A stretch of 15,917 bases of DNA, taken from Bacteroidota bacterium. GTDB taxonomy: Bacteria > Bacteroidota > Bacteroidia > Bacteroidales > VadinHA17. The notes under the pieces are model-generated. The model was not told where the DNA came from. It made no database searches and was given only the letters and a program-made list of their open reading frames with translations. The stretch is from assembly GCA_015222065.1 (NCBI GenBank), contig JADFUQ010000408.1:1-15917 (forward strand), in the 5' to 3' direction. The position numbers and the translations under genes are program-made. Positions within the stretch are counted from its first letter, which is position 1. Each line of letters opens with the position of its first letter. This document shows positions 1 to 8,335 of this stretch, piece by piece.

Positions 1-1210
1 CAGAATAACCGGGTACAAACAAACTTGAAGGAGATAACTGACCGGAATTACCGAGTATTATTGCCCTTTCAACTGCATTTTTTAATTCCCGGACATTACC
101 CGGCCACGGATATTTTTTTAACTTACCCAGGGTATTCTGGCTAATTCTAAGTCTGGGTTTATGATACTTTTGTTTAAAGACTTCCAGGTAATGATTTATG
201 AGCAATGGAATATCATCCTTCCTTTCCTTTAAGGAGGGAACATGTATCTCAACCATATTTATCCTGTACAAAAGGTCTTCTCTGAATCTTCTCTCATTAA
301 CCATTTGATGTAGATTCTGGTTTGTTGCACAGATCAACCGGATATCTACCGGGATTTCGATAGCTGATCCAATCCTCGTTATTCTACGGTTTTCAAGCAC
401 ACTCAGCAGTTTTGCCTGCAGCGGAAGTGAGAGATTCCCGATCTCATCCAGAAAGATTGTCCCACCGGAAGCAAGTTCAAACCTTCCCGGTTTATCCTGG
501 TGGGCATCTGTGAATGCTCCCTTTGTATGACCGAAAAGTTCACTTTCAAAGAGAGATTCCGAAATGGCTCCCATGTCAATATTTATGAAAACCTTATTTT
601 TCCTTGGAGAATTCCTATGGATTTCCCGTGCAACCAGCTCTTTACCTGTCCCGTTTTTACCCAGTATTAACACATCCGAATCCGTTTCCGATATCCTGGC
701 TATCATCTCTTTAACTTTCTTAACCGGATAAGAATTGCCAATGAATATCGAGTAATTTTTATCTATATCCCGGGAAAGTTTCTTGCTGGTTTCCTGTAAC
801 CTGAAAACTTCAGCACTTGCCTTCTTTAGCCGGATACCTGATAAAATTGTCGTCAGCAATTTTTGATTTGCCCAGGGCTTTACAATAAAATTTACTGCCC
901 CTGCCTTAATCGACTGAATTGCCAGATCAATATCCTCATACGCTGTAATGAGTACAACTACAGCACCGGGATCTATTTTCAGGATCCTCTCCAGCCAGCC
1001 AGGTCCTTCCTGTCCGTCAACCTTACCTTTTTGAAAGTTCATATCAAGAAGGATTACATCAAAATCCTCTTTTTCCAATATTTTCGGGATTGTCTCAGGA
1101 GATGATTCGGTTCGTACTACCGGAAATATTTGTTTGAGGAACATTTGTGCACTGCCCCGGATTCCGGGATCATCATCCACCAGCAGTATCTTTCCTTCAT
1201 ATTTTTGCAT
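1..1210 (-). CDS. Sigma-54-dependent response regulator, NtrC family (3' end cut by window)
   Basis: Two-component regulator that, once phosphorylated, activates sigma-54 RNA polymerase by ATP hydrolysis. Reading the minus strand from ATG at 1210 gives 403 residues with no stop before the window edge. Residues 1-120 are a receiver domain: acidic pocket D12-D14, phospho-acceptor D56 (LLDM), T89 (LITA) and K111 (VKPW). Residues 150-385 are the AAA+ domain: Walker A GKNGTGKE (184-191), the sigma-54 loop as GAFTDA (231-236, where GAFTGA is the classic form), Walker B TIFLDE (251-256), NERRFREDLLYR arginine-finger region (305-316) and PWPGNVREL (368-376). The C-terminal Fis-type helix-turn-helix should lie beyond base 1. 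No partner kinase is visible; it may be encoded off the left edge. Family assignment is very secure; the genes controlled are unknown. Confidence 0.96.
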   Translation of the reverse strand, partial: MQKYEGKILLVDDDPGIRGSAQMFLKQIFPVVRTESSPETIPKILEKEDFDVILLDMNFQKGKVDGQEGPGWLERILKIDPGAVVVLITAYEDIDLAIQSIKAGAVNFIVKPWANQKLLTTILSGIRLKKASAEVFRLQETSKKLSRDIDKNYSIFIGNSYPVKKVKEMIARISETDSDVLILGKNGTGKELVAREIHRNSPRKNKVFINIDMGAISESLFESELFGHTKGAFTDAHQDKPGRFELASGGTIFLDEIGNLSLPLQAKLLSVLENRRITRIGSAIEIPVDIRLICATNQNLHQMVNERRFREDLLYRINMVEIHVPSLKERKDDIPLLINHYLEVFKQKYHKPRLRISQNTLGKLKKYPWPGNVRELKNAVERAIILGNSGQLSPSSLFVPGYS

Positions 1211-1251
1211 AATACTAAATTATGTTTCTTCAGGATAAAACGTAAAAAGAC

Positions 1252-1369
1252 TTAACCGCTAAGTACGCTAAGGATGCGCCAAGAACGCAAAGTACAATTA
1301 TGTATTATATTGTCTTCAATATTTTCTTTTGCGAACTTTGCGCCTTCTCTGCGACCTCTGCGGTTAGCT
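1252..1369. repeat. Imperfect inverted repeat in spacer between the two regulators
   Basis: The left arm (about 1252-1293, starting TTAACCGCTAAGTACGC) and the right arm (about 1331-1369), read on the opposite strand, share the pattern TAACCGC...GC...GCGC.AA....CGC. They could fold into one long imperfect hairpin. Such AACCGC/GCAAAG strings are a recurring intergenic repeat type in Bacteroidota (general knowledge). The rest of the 326-bp spacer holds the TATTCC repeats and no convincing gene. Confidence 0.6.
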
Positions 1370-1374
1370 TTTAT

Positions 1375-1406
1375 TATTCCATTATTCCACTATTCCATTC
1401 TTCCAT
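1375..1406. repeat. Short tandem TATTCCA-type repeat
   Basis: Four back-to-back degenerate copies of TATTCCA(T/C) are visible directly after the inverted repeat. They lie inside the untranslated spacer and no function is apparent. Confidence 0.6.
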
Positions 1407-1536
1407 ACGATAAAGATAGGCAATTTTGTATTATTATCGAACAATTACTGTCCTGTTAATAGTACATTTTTTATTAACTATCTACTCATGTCTTAGTGTA
1501 TAATGGGAAAAAGAAGAAAGTATCAGAACAAAAAGA

Positions 1537-2505
1537 TTAAATGTCCCTGGATTTCATAAACAGATGGACTAGTTCATGCCTGTTCTTTACATTTAATTTT
1601 CTATAAATATTTGAGAGATGGTTTTTAACAGTATGGTAAGAAATAAATAATTCCTCTTTAATCTCATTATTTCCCTTACCGTTAATTAAAAACTGAATGA
1701 TCTCTTGTTCACGTGCTGATATATTATATTTGGTATATAGTGAACTAACGTTAGAATTCATCAACCTGGACATTGTTTGAGCATACTTAATAAATACGAA
1801 TTTTATCCATAAAAAGGGAGTTAAAATAAACAAGAACAATATAAATAACTGAATTGACCATCTTAACAATTGTGGCATATTAATTTGCATAATAAATACC
1901 AGAGCTAATAATGATAAGCTATTGCATAAAATGTAAAATAATGCAAATGATTTACTGATTCTCTTGCTATCCTTATCTTCAATTCTATTGCTCCAAAAGA
2001 AATAGAAGCTAATTATTATTATGAACTCAAGATTATTAACTATTATATTAAAAATAAATACATTATTAATTATGTTATCTAACCAGCTAAATGAAAAGTT
2101 AGTCTTTTCAGGAAAGAAACTAGTGAAAATATAGATAGAAGTAATAATGATCCCTGCTATAAAAGCCTTTATATTTTGTGATTTTGTAAAAGATTTATCA
2201 TTAAAATTTAATAAAATGTTTAACATCAGATAAACTAATAACAGAGTAACTATGGAAATAGAAAATGTTAATACGTTTAAATAAATGGGAGATAAGCCGG
2301 GTTCAACATATAGAAGTAAATTTTCTTTGACATAGAAAAAAGAAAATCTTAATGCCATTAAAATTAATACTAATATATTATATGTTCTAATCGATTTTAA
2401 AAATTTGTATGGAAATAATTTATATGTATTATTAATATAGAGAATTAGCCAAACTATACCTATTAATAAAATTACGTATGATAATATTTTAATGTGTTCC
2501 AGCAT
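1537..2505 (-). CDS. Seven-helix membrane protein with C-terminal LuxR-type HTH
   Basis: Membrane-bound transcriptional regulator of 322 residues. About seven hydrophobic helices are visible (near residues 5-25, 42-60, 74-100, 112-131, 147-171, 186-208 and 214-241), followed by a cytoplasmic LuxR/GerE helix-turn-helix (about 258-320). The HTH shows the family pattern S-x-R-E-Q-E-I (263-269), then NNEIKEELFISYHTVKNHL and IYRKLNVKNR. There is no receiver or PAS domain, so the membrane part is probably the sensor; ligand and targets are unknown. It is transcribed away from the serine hydrolase operon starting at 2791, a common arrangement for a regulator and its target (inference). The start ATG at 2505 immediately precedes the first helix. 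The reading frame is strongly AT-rich but intact. Confidence 0.9.
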   Translation of the reverse strand: MLEHIKILSYVILLIGIVWLILYINNTYKLFPYKFLKSIRTYNILVLILMALRFSFFYVKENLLLYVEPGLSPIYLNVLTFSISIVTLLLVYLMLNILLNFNDKSFTKSQNIKAFIAGIIITSIYIFTSFFPEKTNFSFSWLDNIINNVFIFNIIVNNLEFIIIISFYFFWSNRIEDKDSKRISKSFALFYILCNSLSLLALVFIMQINMPQLLRWSIQLFILFLFILTPFLWIKFVFIKYAQTMSRLMNSNVSSLYTKYNISAREQEIIQFLINGKGNNEIKEELFISYHTVKNHLSNIYRKLNVKNRHELVHLFMKSRDI

Positions 2506-2733
2506 TTTATTAATTCATGGTCAAATATAACCACATTTTTAATTCAACAAAACCCCCCATAACCCGTGATTTAATCATTCCAATATTCAGTTTGTCTTTA
2601 AGTGTTTCTTTTAGCGAATATCCCTTATTAAACCAAAATAATACTACTGAATTAATTGAATATCAAATAAATTATCATACCAGAGTTTATATAGGAAACC
2701 ATTCCTATTTTTCAAAATGAGAAAACTGCCCTA

Positions 2734-2764
2734 TTGTTTATGCTTATTCCTGTCTGTAAATTTG
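2734..2764 (+). promoter_or_regulatory. Probable Bacteroidota-type promoter for the 2791 operon
   Basis: TTG at 2734-2736 and TAAATTTG at 2757-2764 match the Bacteroidota sigma-ABfr pattern (TTTG about 19-21 nt before TAnnTTTG). The spacing is 20 nt and the initiation codon follows within 30 nt. The rest of the 285-bp divergent spacer shows no other clear element; regulator binding sites may lie there but none was recognised. Confidence 0.5.
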
Positions 2765-2790
2765 ATCTGAAATTGTAAATTTATAAAAAA

Positions 2791-4266
2791 ATGAAAAATC
2801 TGAATCTGACAGGATTAGTAATTGGCATTTTATTTTTCTATTCATGTTCTGAGTTAAAAGAATCATCAATTAAATATAAAATTGACAAAGAGCTAAGCAG
2901 TGTATTTGAATCTGAGATGCCCGGCACAGCAGTTATCGCTATAAAAGATGGTGAGACGTTATATAGAAATGCTTTTGGATTAGCTAACGTTGAGCTTAAG
3001 GTGAAAATGGAACCGGATATGTGTTTTAAGCTGGGTTCTGTTTCTAAACAATTTACTGCAGTGGCTATTTTAATGTTGGAGGAACAAGGAAGACTTACCC
3101 TCGAAGATTCAATATTAAAATTCTTCCCAGGTTATTCATTAGAATATAAAGGTGTAAAAATAAAGCATTTGTTAACGCATACTTCTGGAATTAAAAATTA
3201 TACCGGTTTTAATAATGGGGGAAAAGTAATCAAATATCCTTACACTCCGGAAGAACTAGTTGATATAATTTTAAACAAACCACTTGATTTTAAACCGGGG
3301 AATCAATGGAAATATTCTAATTCCGGTTATACATTATTGGCAAAAATTATCGATAATATCACTAAAGAACCATTCCACAAATTTATTAAGGAAAACATAT
3401 TTAAACCCATTGGTATGGAAAATACCTGTTTTGCTGATGACGAGTTGGTTACACCCCTACTCGTTAATGGATATCGGAAGGAAAATAACATACTTAAAAC
3501 TGCTGAATATATGAGCATGACGCATACTTATGGAGCCGGTGATATTATTAGTTGTGTGGATGATATGGCAAAATGGAAGAAATTTTTACTGTCCGGAACA
3601 ATTATTAGCGACCATAATTTAAAAAAGTGTTTTACTCCATATATGTTAAATAATAGATCTCAAACAAATTATGGAATAGGTTGGTTTATGGATAAATATC
3701 GAAATAAAACCAGGTTTTATCATGATGGGGGAGTATATGGATTTCAAAGCTTCACCATGTATATTGCTGATGAGGATTTGTATATAGTAATATTAAAAAA
3801 TCGTTCGGATATATATTTTAAGCTGCCTTCAGATGTATTAGGGAATTTAATTGCAGATATAATACTGGGGTATGAAGTTGATAGCAAAGATAGAATAGCA
3901 ATTCAATTAACCGGTGAGCAATTAAACAAATATGTAGGAGTATATCAGTTTGTTACAAGTCCGGGTAAAAGAAAGATTTCTTTAAGCGAAGGGAAACTAT
4001 ATTACGAAAGACCTCCAAGAAAAGGAGATCAATGGAGTCAGACTGAAATTAAACCGGAATCAAAATTCAGTTTTTTCGCTGAAGGTAAAAGAAGTACAAT
4101 TTTATTTCAATTTAATGAAAAAAATGAAGTAACGGGCTTACATGTTAATCAGGCTTTTGGAAGAGTTGTAAAGCTTAAAAAAAAATCGAATTATAAATTT
4201 GAAAATAATTATATAAACCAAAATGTTAATCAATTATTTAATAACTATTTAAATTTTTTAAAATGA
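2791..4266 (+). CDS. Class-C beta-lactamase-like serine hydrolase, lipoprotein
   Basis: Penicillin-binding/beta-lactamase family (PF00144 type) enzyme of 491 residues that should form an acyl-enzyme with an amide or ester substrate in the periplasm or on the outer membrane. The N-terminus is a lipoprotein signal with lipobox FYSC, so mature lipid-modified Cys19. Active-site motifs are S83-V-S-K86 (nucleophile and base), Y175-S-N177, and H311-D-G-G in place of the KTG triad. A small C-terminal beta domain (about 375-465) starts with LNKYVGVYQF, resembling DUF3471-like accessory domains. The family includes beta-lactamases, esterases, DD-peptidases and D-aminopeptidases; which one cannot be told. 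It heads a run of plus-strand genes and overlaps the next by ATGA. Two further members of the family lie at 6718 and 10733. Confidence 0.93.
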   Translation: MKNLNLTGLVIGILFFYSCSELKESSIKYKIDKELSSVFESEMPGTAVIAIKDGETLYRNAFGLANVELKVKMEPDMCFKLGSVSKQFTAVAILMLEEQGRLTLEDSILKFFPGYSLEYKGVKIKHLLTHTSGIKNYTGFNNGGKVIKYPYTPEELVDIILNKPLDFKPGNQWKYSNSGYTLLAKIIDNITKEPFHKFIKENIFKPIGMENTCFADDELVTPLLVNGYRKENNILKTAEYMSMTHTYGAGDIISCVDDMAKWKKFLLSGTIISDHNLKKCFTPYMLNNRSQTNYGIGWFMDKYRNKTRFYHDGGVYGFQSFTMYIADEDLYIVILKNRSDIYFKLPSDVLGNLIADIILGYEVDSKDRIAIQLTGEQLNKYVGVYQFVTSPGKRKISLSEGKLYYERPPRKGDQWSQTEIKPESKFSFFAEGKRSTILFQFNEKNEVTGLHVNQAFGRVVKLKKKSNYKFENNYINQNVNQLFNNYLNFLK

Positions 4267-4661
4267 AAAAATTTGGCACTATTTTAAATCTTTCAAGTTT
4301 AATTGTAATTGTTCTGTTTTTTGAATTAGTTAAACTTAATAATTGGAATCCTCAGTTACTTGTATATGAAGCAATACCATTCTTGATATTGTTAATATCA
4401 TATATTCAGTCATTTGCAAAATCCGGAGCATGGAAATTTATTCATATATCTTTTAACAAATTAGATGAAAACGAAAAAAGTCTTAGGTTAAATGCTGTAA
4501 GAATATCCTATTCACTGTTTACCATATTTATTTTAGCTGTTCTGATTATCTATCATCTCCTGGATCTGAAATTGAATATGATTTTGATAGCTTCTTTTAT
4601 CTATTTAGCACATATCATGCCGGCTTATATATTAAGCTGGAGTGAGTATAACAAGAATTAA
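4263..4661 (+). CDS. Small four-helix membrane protein, unknown function
   Basis: Protein of 132 residues with about four hydrophobic helices (near 8-25, 32-51, 81-101 and 104-126) and no recognised domain. Its ATG lies inside the stop region of the preceding serine hydrolase (ATGA overlap), so the two are almost certainly translationally coupled. A charged segment (LDENEKSLRLNA, about 68-79) separates the two helix pairs. The context suggests an inner-membrane partner of the upstream lipoprotein enzyme, but this is inference. The function is not recognised. Confidence 0.8.
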   Translation: MKKFGTILNLSSLIVIVLFFELVKLNNWNPQLLVYEAIPFLILLISYIQSFAKSGAWKFIHISFNKLDENEKSLRLNAVRISYSLFTIFILAVLIIYHLLDLKLNMILIASFIYLAHIMPAYILSWSEYNKN

Positions 4662-4672
4662 AATGACAAGAT

Positions 4673-5257
4673 ATGAGGGCACAAACATTAATTATAGCAC
4701 TTGTTCTATGTATTGTTTCATCATCTGAAATAAATGCAGAAGGATTCTTTTTAAAGGGTGTCAAATTTGGATTTAACAGTTCAAAGTTTACCGGAACAGA
4801 TATTCCTGGTAAAGGAATTGCATCCATACCTGGCCTGACACTTGGTTACTTTATAAATTATGAAGTCAGTAACCGGTTTTCGCTGCAGTCAGAACTCCTG
4901 TTTACAACAAAAGGGTGTAGAATTAATACTGTCGGAGATATTTATCTGCATAATATTTTCACTTATATAGAGATACCAATTTTGGCAAAATGGACTTTCA
5001 TAACAGAAAAAAAATGGAGACCCTATCTTCATGGAGGTCCTTTCCTGGATTTTAAACTTCTTGTATTTAATGAGGAAGGATTTCCGGAAGATTTTAGAAA
5101 AATTGATCTGGGATTAATTCTTGGGGCAGGGATCAGGTTTAACAAAATATCATTTGGCGTGAATTATAATCGTGGATTTCTGAATTTTGATCAGAGCGAA
5201 AAAAACATTGATCTTAAAAATCAAACAATTTCTGTAGTGGTCGGATTTTCATTTTAA
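4673..5257 (+). CDS. PorT-like outer-membrane beta-barrel protein
   Basis: Protein of 194 residues with a signal peptide (hydrophobic core 5-18, cleavage probably after NA at 21-22). The mature part alternates short amphipathic strands with Gly/aromatic-rich turns: GVKFGFNSSKF, LTLGYFINYEVS, FSLQSELLFTTKG, YIEIPILAKW, ISFGVNYNRG, and a final strand VVVGFSF ending in Phe, the usual barrel end. Layout and length match the small 'outer membrane protein beta-barrel' (PorT-like) family of Bacteroidota. Such proteins are integral to the outer membrane and mostly of unknown role. The start at 4673 is 11 nt after the preceding stop; an ATG at 4663 is in another frame that soon closes. It probably belongs to the same operon. 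Confidence 0.85.
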   Translation: MRAQTLIIALVLCIVSSSEINAEGFFLKGVKFGFNSSKFTGTDIPGKGIASIPGLTLGYFINYEVSNRFSLQSELLFTTKGCRINTVGDIYLHNIFTYIEIPILAKWTFITEKKWRPYLHGGPFLDFKLLVFNEEGFPEDFRKIDLGLILGAGIRFNKISFGVNYNRGFLNFDQSEKNIDLKNQTISVVVGFSF

Positions 5258-5300
5258 CCCTGGTTTTAATGCGATCGAATAAGTTTTCAAAAAACAATAA

Positions 5301-5306
5301 AGGAGG
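5301..5306 (+). promoter_or_regulatory. Strong Shine-Dalgarno AGGAGG
   Basis: AGGAGG (preceded by AA) lies 8 nt before the ATG at 5315. A full Shine-Dalgarno is uncommon in Bacteroidota, and no other gene here has one this clear. It fixes the start of the hydrolase gene. Confidence 0.8.
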
Positions 5307-5314
5307 AAAATAAA

Positions 5315-6580
5315 ATGAAGAAATATATATTAACACTGTTAGTATTATCACAAATTATCTTTGTGACAAATAGCCCATCAAAAGCTTGTTCGGTATTTAG
5401 TGCCTCAAATGGTGAAAAGGTCTTTGGGGCTACAAACAAAGACTGGAATAATACAAATACAAGGATCTTGTTTATACCATCTTCGGATGGTAAATACGGA
5501 AGAGTTTATATTGGTTATCAAATACCTGAAGGATTTCAAAATGTTGGAGGTATGAATGATCAGGGTTTATGGTACGATGGAGCATCACTCCCGCAAAGAT
5601 CTGATGTGCGTAATTATTTTAATAAGCCGACTGTTAAAGGCGAATTATGTGAAAAAGCTCTGGAAGAATGTGCTTCTGTTGAGGAAGTGATAGAAATGTA
5701 TCAGAAGTATTATTCACCCCACTGGCAGGGGCATAGTATGTGGGCAGATAAATACGGAAATTCAGTAGTTATTGAATTTGGTGAAAAAGATGTGATTTTT
5801 GTCCTGAAACAGGGAGACTACCAGGTAATGACCAACTTTTATTTATCCGATCAGACAAACCCAAGATGGTTTAATTGCTATCGTTACAAAACAATTACCC
5901 GCTTGCTAACCGATAATAAAGAATTATCTGTTGAACTGTTTACTTCAGCTCTTGATGCGGCTCATAAAGAAGGAATAACGCCTACAGTTTTTTCAAATAT
6001 ATATGATCTTAAAAACGGAGAAATATATTTTTATAGTTTTCACAACTATAATGAATTTGTAAGATTGAATCTGGCTGAAGAATTAAGTAAGGGTAATCAA
6101 TATTTGAAAATGCCGGAATTATTTCACGGAATTAGATTAAAGTCGCCCAAAACTGAACAGGTAATTGACTTCTCCCAGGTTTATTTTGAATGGTTTGGTG
6201 ATGCTGAAAACTATGAAGTTTTTTGTTCCGAAAGTACGGAATTTACAAACTGTGAGCCTATTGAAGTAATAAATTCACAGCTTGCCGGTCAGGAACCCTC
6301 GTATCTCTATTCAATGTTTTTTGGAGCATTATTGCTTGGTGGGATCTGTATAAGAAATAAAAAATCAATTGTTGTTCTTTTTTGTTTACTAATGGTTTTT
6401 GGATCTTTCTCTTGTTGTACAAAGTTATTCATATCGCCTCCTTTGCCATCTAAAATAAAAACCTCGATAATAGTTAAGGATTTGAAACCGGATACACAAT
6501 ATTACTGGAAGGTTGTTGGTATTGGTGAGAATGGAATTAACAGTGAAAGCACTGTTAAAACTTTTACAACTATTGAGTAA
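5315..6580 (+). CDS. Ntn-type linear amide C-N hydrolase (choloylglycine hydrolase-like) with C-terminal beta domain
   Basis: Exported N-terminal-nucleophile hydrolase of 421 residues. Signal peptide 1-24 ends SKA, leaving Cys25 as both first mature residue and predicted nucleophile (A-C-S-V-F), the hallmark of the penicillin V acylase/bile salt hydrolase/acyltransferase group. Other expected residues are D43 in TNKDW, GMNDQGL (79-85), N174 in VMTNF and Arg in CYRYKTITR (188-196). Residues about 278-420 resemble a fibronectin-III-like module: it begins with SPK...VYFEWFGDAENYEVF and ends with LKPDTQYYWKV...KTFTT. Between them, about residues 325-380, sit two hydrophobic segments (331-346 and 351-368), unusual inside such a fold. 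The gene has a strong Shine-Dalgarno and may continue the upstream operon (57-nt gap). Substrate unknown; amide or acyl-homoserine-lactone cleavage is possible. Confidence 0.85.
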   Translation: MKKYILTLLVLSQIIFVTNSPSKACSVFSASNGEKVFGATNKDWNNTNTRILFIPSSDGKYGRVYIGYQIPEGFQNVGGMNDQGLWYDGASLPQRSDVRNYFNKPTVKGELCEKALEECASVEEVIEMYQKYYSPHWQGHSMWADKYGNSVVIEFGEKDVIFVLKQGDYQVMTNFYLSDQTNPRWFNCYRYKTITRLLTDNKELSVELFTSALDAAHKEGITPTVFSNIYDLKNGEIYFYSFHNYNEFVRLNLAEELSKGNQYLKMPELFHGIRLKSPKTEQVIDFSQVYFEWFGDAENYEVFCSESTEFTNCEPIEVINSQLAGQEPSYLYSMFFGALLLGGICIRNKKSIVVLFCLLMVFGSFSCCTKLFISPPLPSKIKTSIIVKDLKPDTQYYWKVVGIGENGINSESTVKTFTTIE

Positions 6581-6677
6581 TTTGGAATACAAGTGGTCAT
6601 CCTATGGAAACCTGGAGATAAATTCCAAAACCAGTAATATTTACCTCATTAAAATATTATATCGCTTTAGTGAATAG

Positions 6678-8335
6678 TTAGATGCAAATAAAAAAATGTT
6701 CAACTAAAATAAATCAAATGAAAAATAAACTAAATCAAATCTTAATTCTATTGCTGTTTTTTATTTTTTGTCTGAACAGCACGAGTTATGCTCAAATTAC
6801 TTCTCAAGAATTAGATGCACTTGTGGAAGAAGCAATAAGTAAATTTAATGTTGCAGGCGTAGCTGTTGCAATTGTAAAAGATGGTGCAATTATACACAAC
6901 AGTGGATATGGGGTAAAATCTGCTGCATCTAAGGAAAAAGTTAATGAGCACACACAATTTGCTATTGCATCAAATAGTAAGGCATTTACTACTACTGCAC
7001 TTGCACTATTAGTTGAGGAGGGTAAAATAACATGGCAAGATAAGGTGGTAGATCACATACCTGAATTCAAAATGTATAATGCATATGTGACGGAAAACTT
7101 CAACATTCAAGATTTACTAACGCATCGCAGTGGATTAGGTCTTGGTATTGGAGACTTGATGTTTTTTCCAGATGGATCCGATTTTACGATCGATGATCTT
7201 CTCTCTAGCTTTCAACATTTCAAGCCACAATCCGCCTTTAGAACAAAATTTGATTACGATAATTTACTGTATTTAGTCGCTGGTGAAATCATTGCCAGAA
7301 AAAGTGGCATGACATGGGAAGAATTTATTAAAACGCGCATCATGAAACCTTTAAACATGGATAACTCCTACCCTTCTTTAGAAGCGATAAAGGATAAAAG
7401 CAATTTAGCCTCACCCCACAATAGCGCTGACGGGGAATTGATTGTACTTCCCAATTTTGAAGAGATGATTAATGGAGCGGCAGGTGGAATCTATGCCAAT
7501 GTCGATGATTTATGTAACTGGATGCTGTTGCATTTAAATAAAGGTAAGTACGGCAAAGATTTAGAAAATCAATTATTTACTGAGGACAGTCAAAATGAAA
7601 TGTGGAAAATTCATACAACGACCGATGTAAATAGAAATCCACGATATAATTCGCATTTTTCAGGTTATGGCTTAGGCTGGGGTTTAACAGACGTAAAAGG
7701 AAATATGAGGGTATCTCACACCGGTGGATTACCTGGTATGCTTTCATTAACTATGATGATACCAGATTTAAATTTAGGTATAGTAATACTTACGAATACC
7801 GAACCTGGGGGAAGTGCATTTTTTTCATCTGTGGGTCTTACTATTATGGATAGTTATTTAGGATTAGATGATTTTCAGTGGATAGAAAAGAATTATGAAA
7901 GACTATCTGCAAGATTAGAAAGTGGAGATGAAGTGACTGAAAAAGTGTGGGCAACAGTCGCAAAAGCAAATGATACGCACATAGTATCGGAAGATTATAT
8001 TGGCATCTATGAAGATGCTTGGTTTGGCAAAGCAGAAGTATTTATGAAAGAAGGCCAATTATGGTTTAAATCGCATCGCTCACCAAAACTAAATGGCCCT
8101 ATGGCCTTTTACAAAGCCAATAGCTTTGCCATTAAATGGGAGTATCAGGACATGAATGCGGATGCCTTTGCCATGTTTCATTTGGATGAAGATGGGAGAG
8201 CACAAGGCATTAAGTTGAAAGGAATCTCGCCAAACATTGATTTTAGTTTTGATTTTCAAGACTTAGATTTTAAAAGAATTAAATCTGCATCTAACAAAGA
8301 ATAAACGCCATTGAAACAGGCGTTTATTCAAATCG
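6678..8335 (+). mobile_element. Putative integron gene cassette A (serine hydrolase)
   Basis: The unit starts at TT of GTTAGATGC (G at 6677) and ends at the G of G^TT in the hairpin after the serine hydrolase gene. Bases 6677-6686 (GTTAGATGCA) are the exact reverse complement of 8286-8295 (TGCATCTAAC), the left arm of that hairpin. Joining the two ends into a circle would thus rebuild a symmetric attC site, as for integron cassettes. It holds one gene in the same orientation as the attC, and its CCGG content is lower than that of two of the neighbouring genes. No upstream attC, attI or integrase gene is seen. Confidence 0.72.
6718..8304 (+). CDS. Class-C beta-lactamase-like serine hydrolase with DUF3471-type C-terminal domain (cassette A)
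   Basis: Exported PF00144-type serine hydrolase, 528 residues from the ATG at 6718. An ATG at 6682 is in frame and would add 12 residues, but it lies in the cassette boundary sequence, and the 6718 start gives an ordinary signal peptide (MKNKLNQ, hydrophobic core, cleavage after YAQ). Numbered from 6682, the motifs are S97-N-S-K100, Y192-D-N194 and H346-T-G-G349. The C-terminal part (about 445-535) is a beta domain beginning DYIGIYEDAWFG and including FHLDEDGRAQGIKLKG, typical of DUF3471 attached to these enzymes. It has all canonical catalytic residues, unlike the homologue at 10733. The stop codon lies inside the attC-like hairpin. Activity could be beta-lactamase, esterase or D-stereospecific peptidase. 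Confidence 0.92.
   Translation: MKNKLNQILILLLFFIFCLNSTSYAQITSQELDALVEEAISKFNVAGVAVAIVKDGAIIHNSGYGVKSAASKEKVNEHTQFAIASNSKAFTTTALALLVEEGKITWQDKVVDHIPEFKMYNAYVTENFNIQDLLTHRSGLGLGIGDLMFFPDGSDFTIDDLLSSFQHFKPQSAFRTKFDYDNLLYLVAGEIIARKSGMTWEEFIKTRIMKPLNMDNSYPSLEAIKDKSNLASPHNSADGELIVLPNFEEMINGAAGGIYANVDDLCNWMLLHLNKGKYGKDLENQLFTEDSQNEMWKIHTTTDVNRNPRYNSHFSGYGLGWGLTDVKGNMRVSHTGGLPGMLSLTMMIPDLNLGIVILTNTEPGGSAFFSSVGLTIMDSYLGLDDFQWIEKNYERLSARLESGDEVTEKVWATVAKANDTHIVSEDYIGIYEDAWFGKAEVFMKEGQLWFKSHRSPKLNGPMAFYKANSFAIKWEYQDMNADAFAMFHLDEDGRAQGIKLKGISPNIDFSFDFQDLDFKRIKSASNKE

Noticed and set aside
863..1459. Open frames on plus at 863-1105 and 1274-1459
   Set aside because: The first is opposite the clear response regulator; the second runs through the inverted repeat and TATTCCA repeats and has no protein-like composition.
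2517..2720. 67-codon frame on plus in the divergent spacer
   Set aside because: It starts 12 bp from the regulator start, shows no domain or plausible signal, and lies where promoters are expected.
6581..6629. TTTGGAAT/ATTCCAAA inverted repeat before cassette A as a third attC or attI
   Set aside because: It lacks RYYYAAC/GTT boxes and the AAACGCC core; at most a weak hairpin behind the Ntn hydrolase gene.
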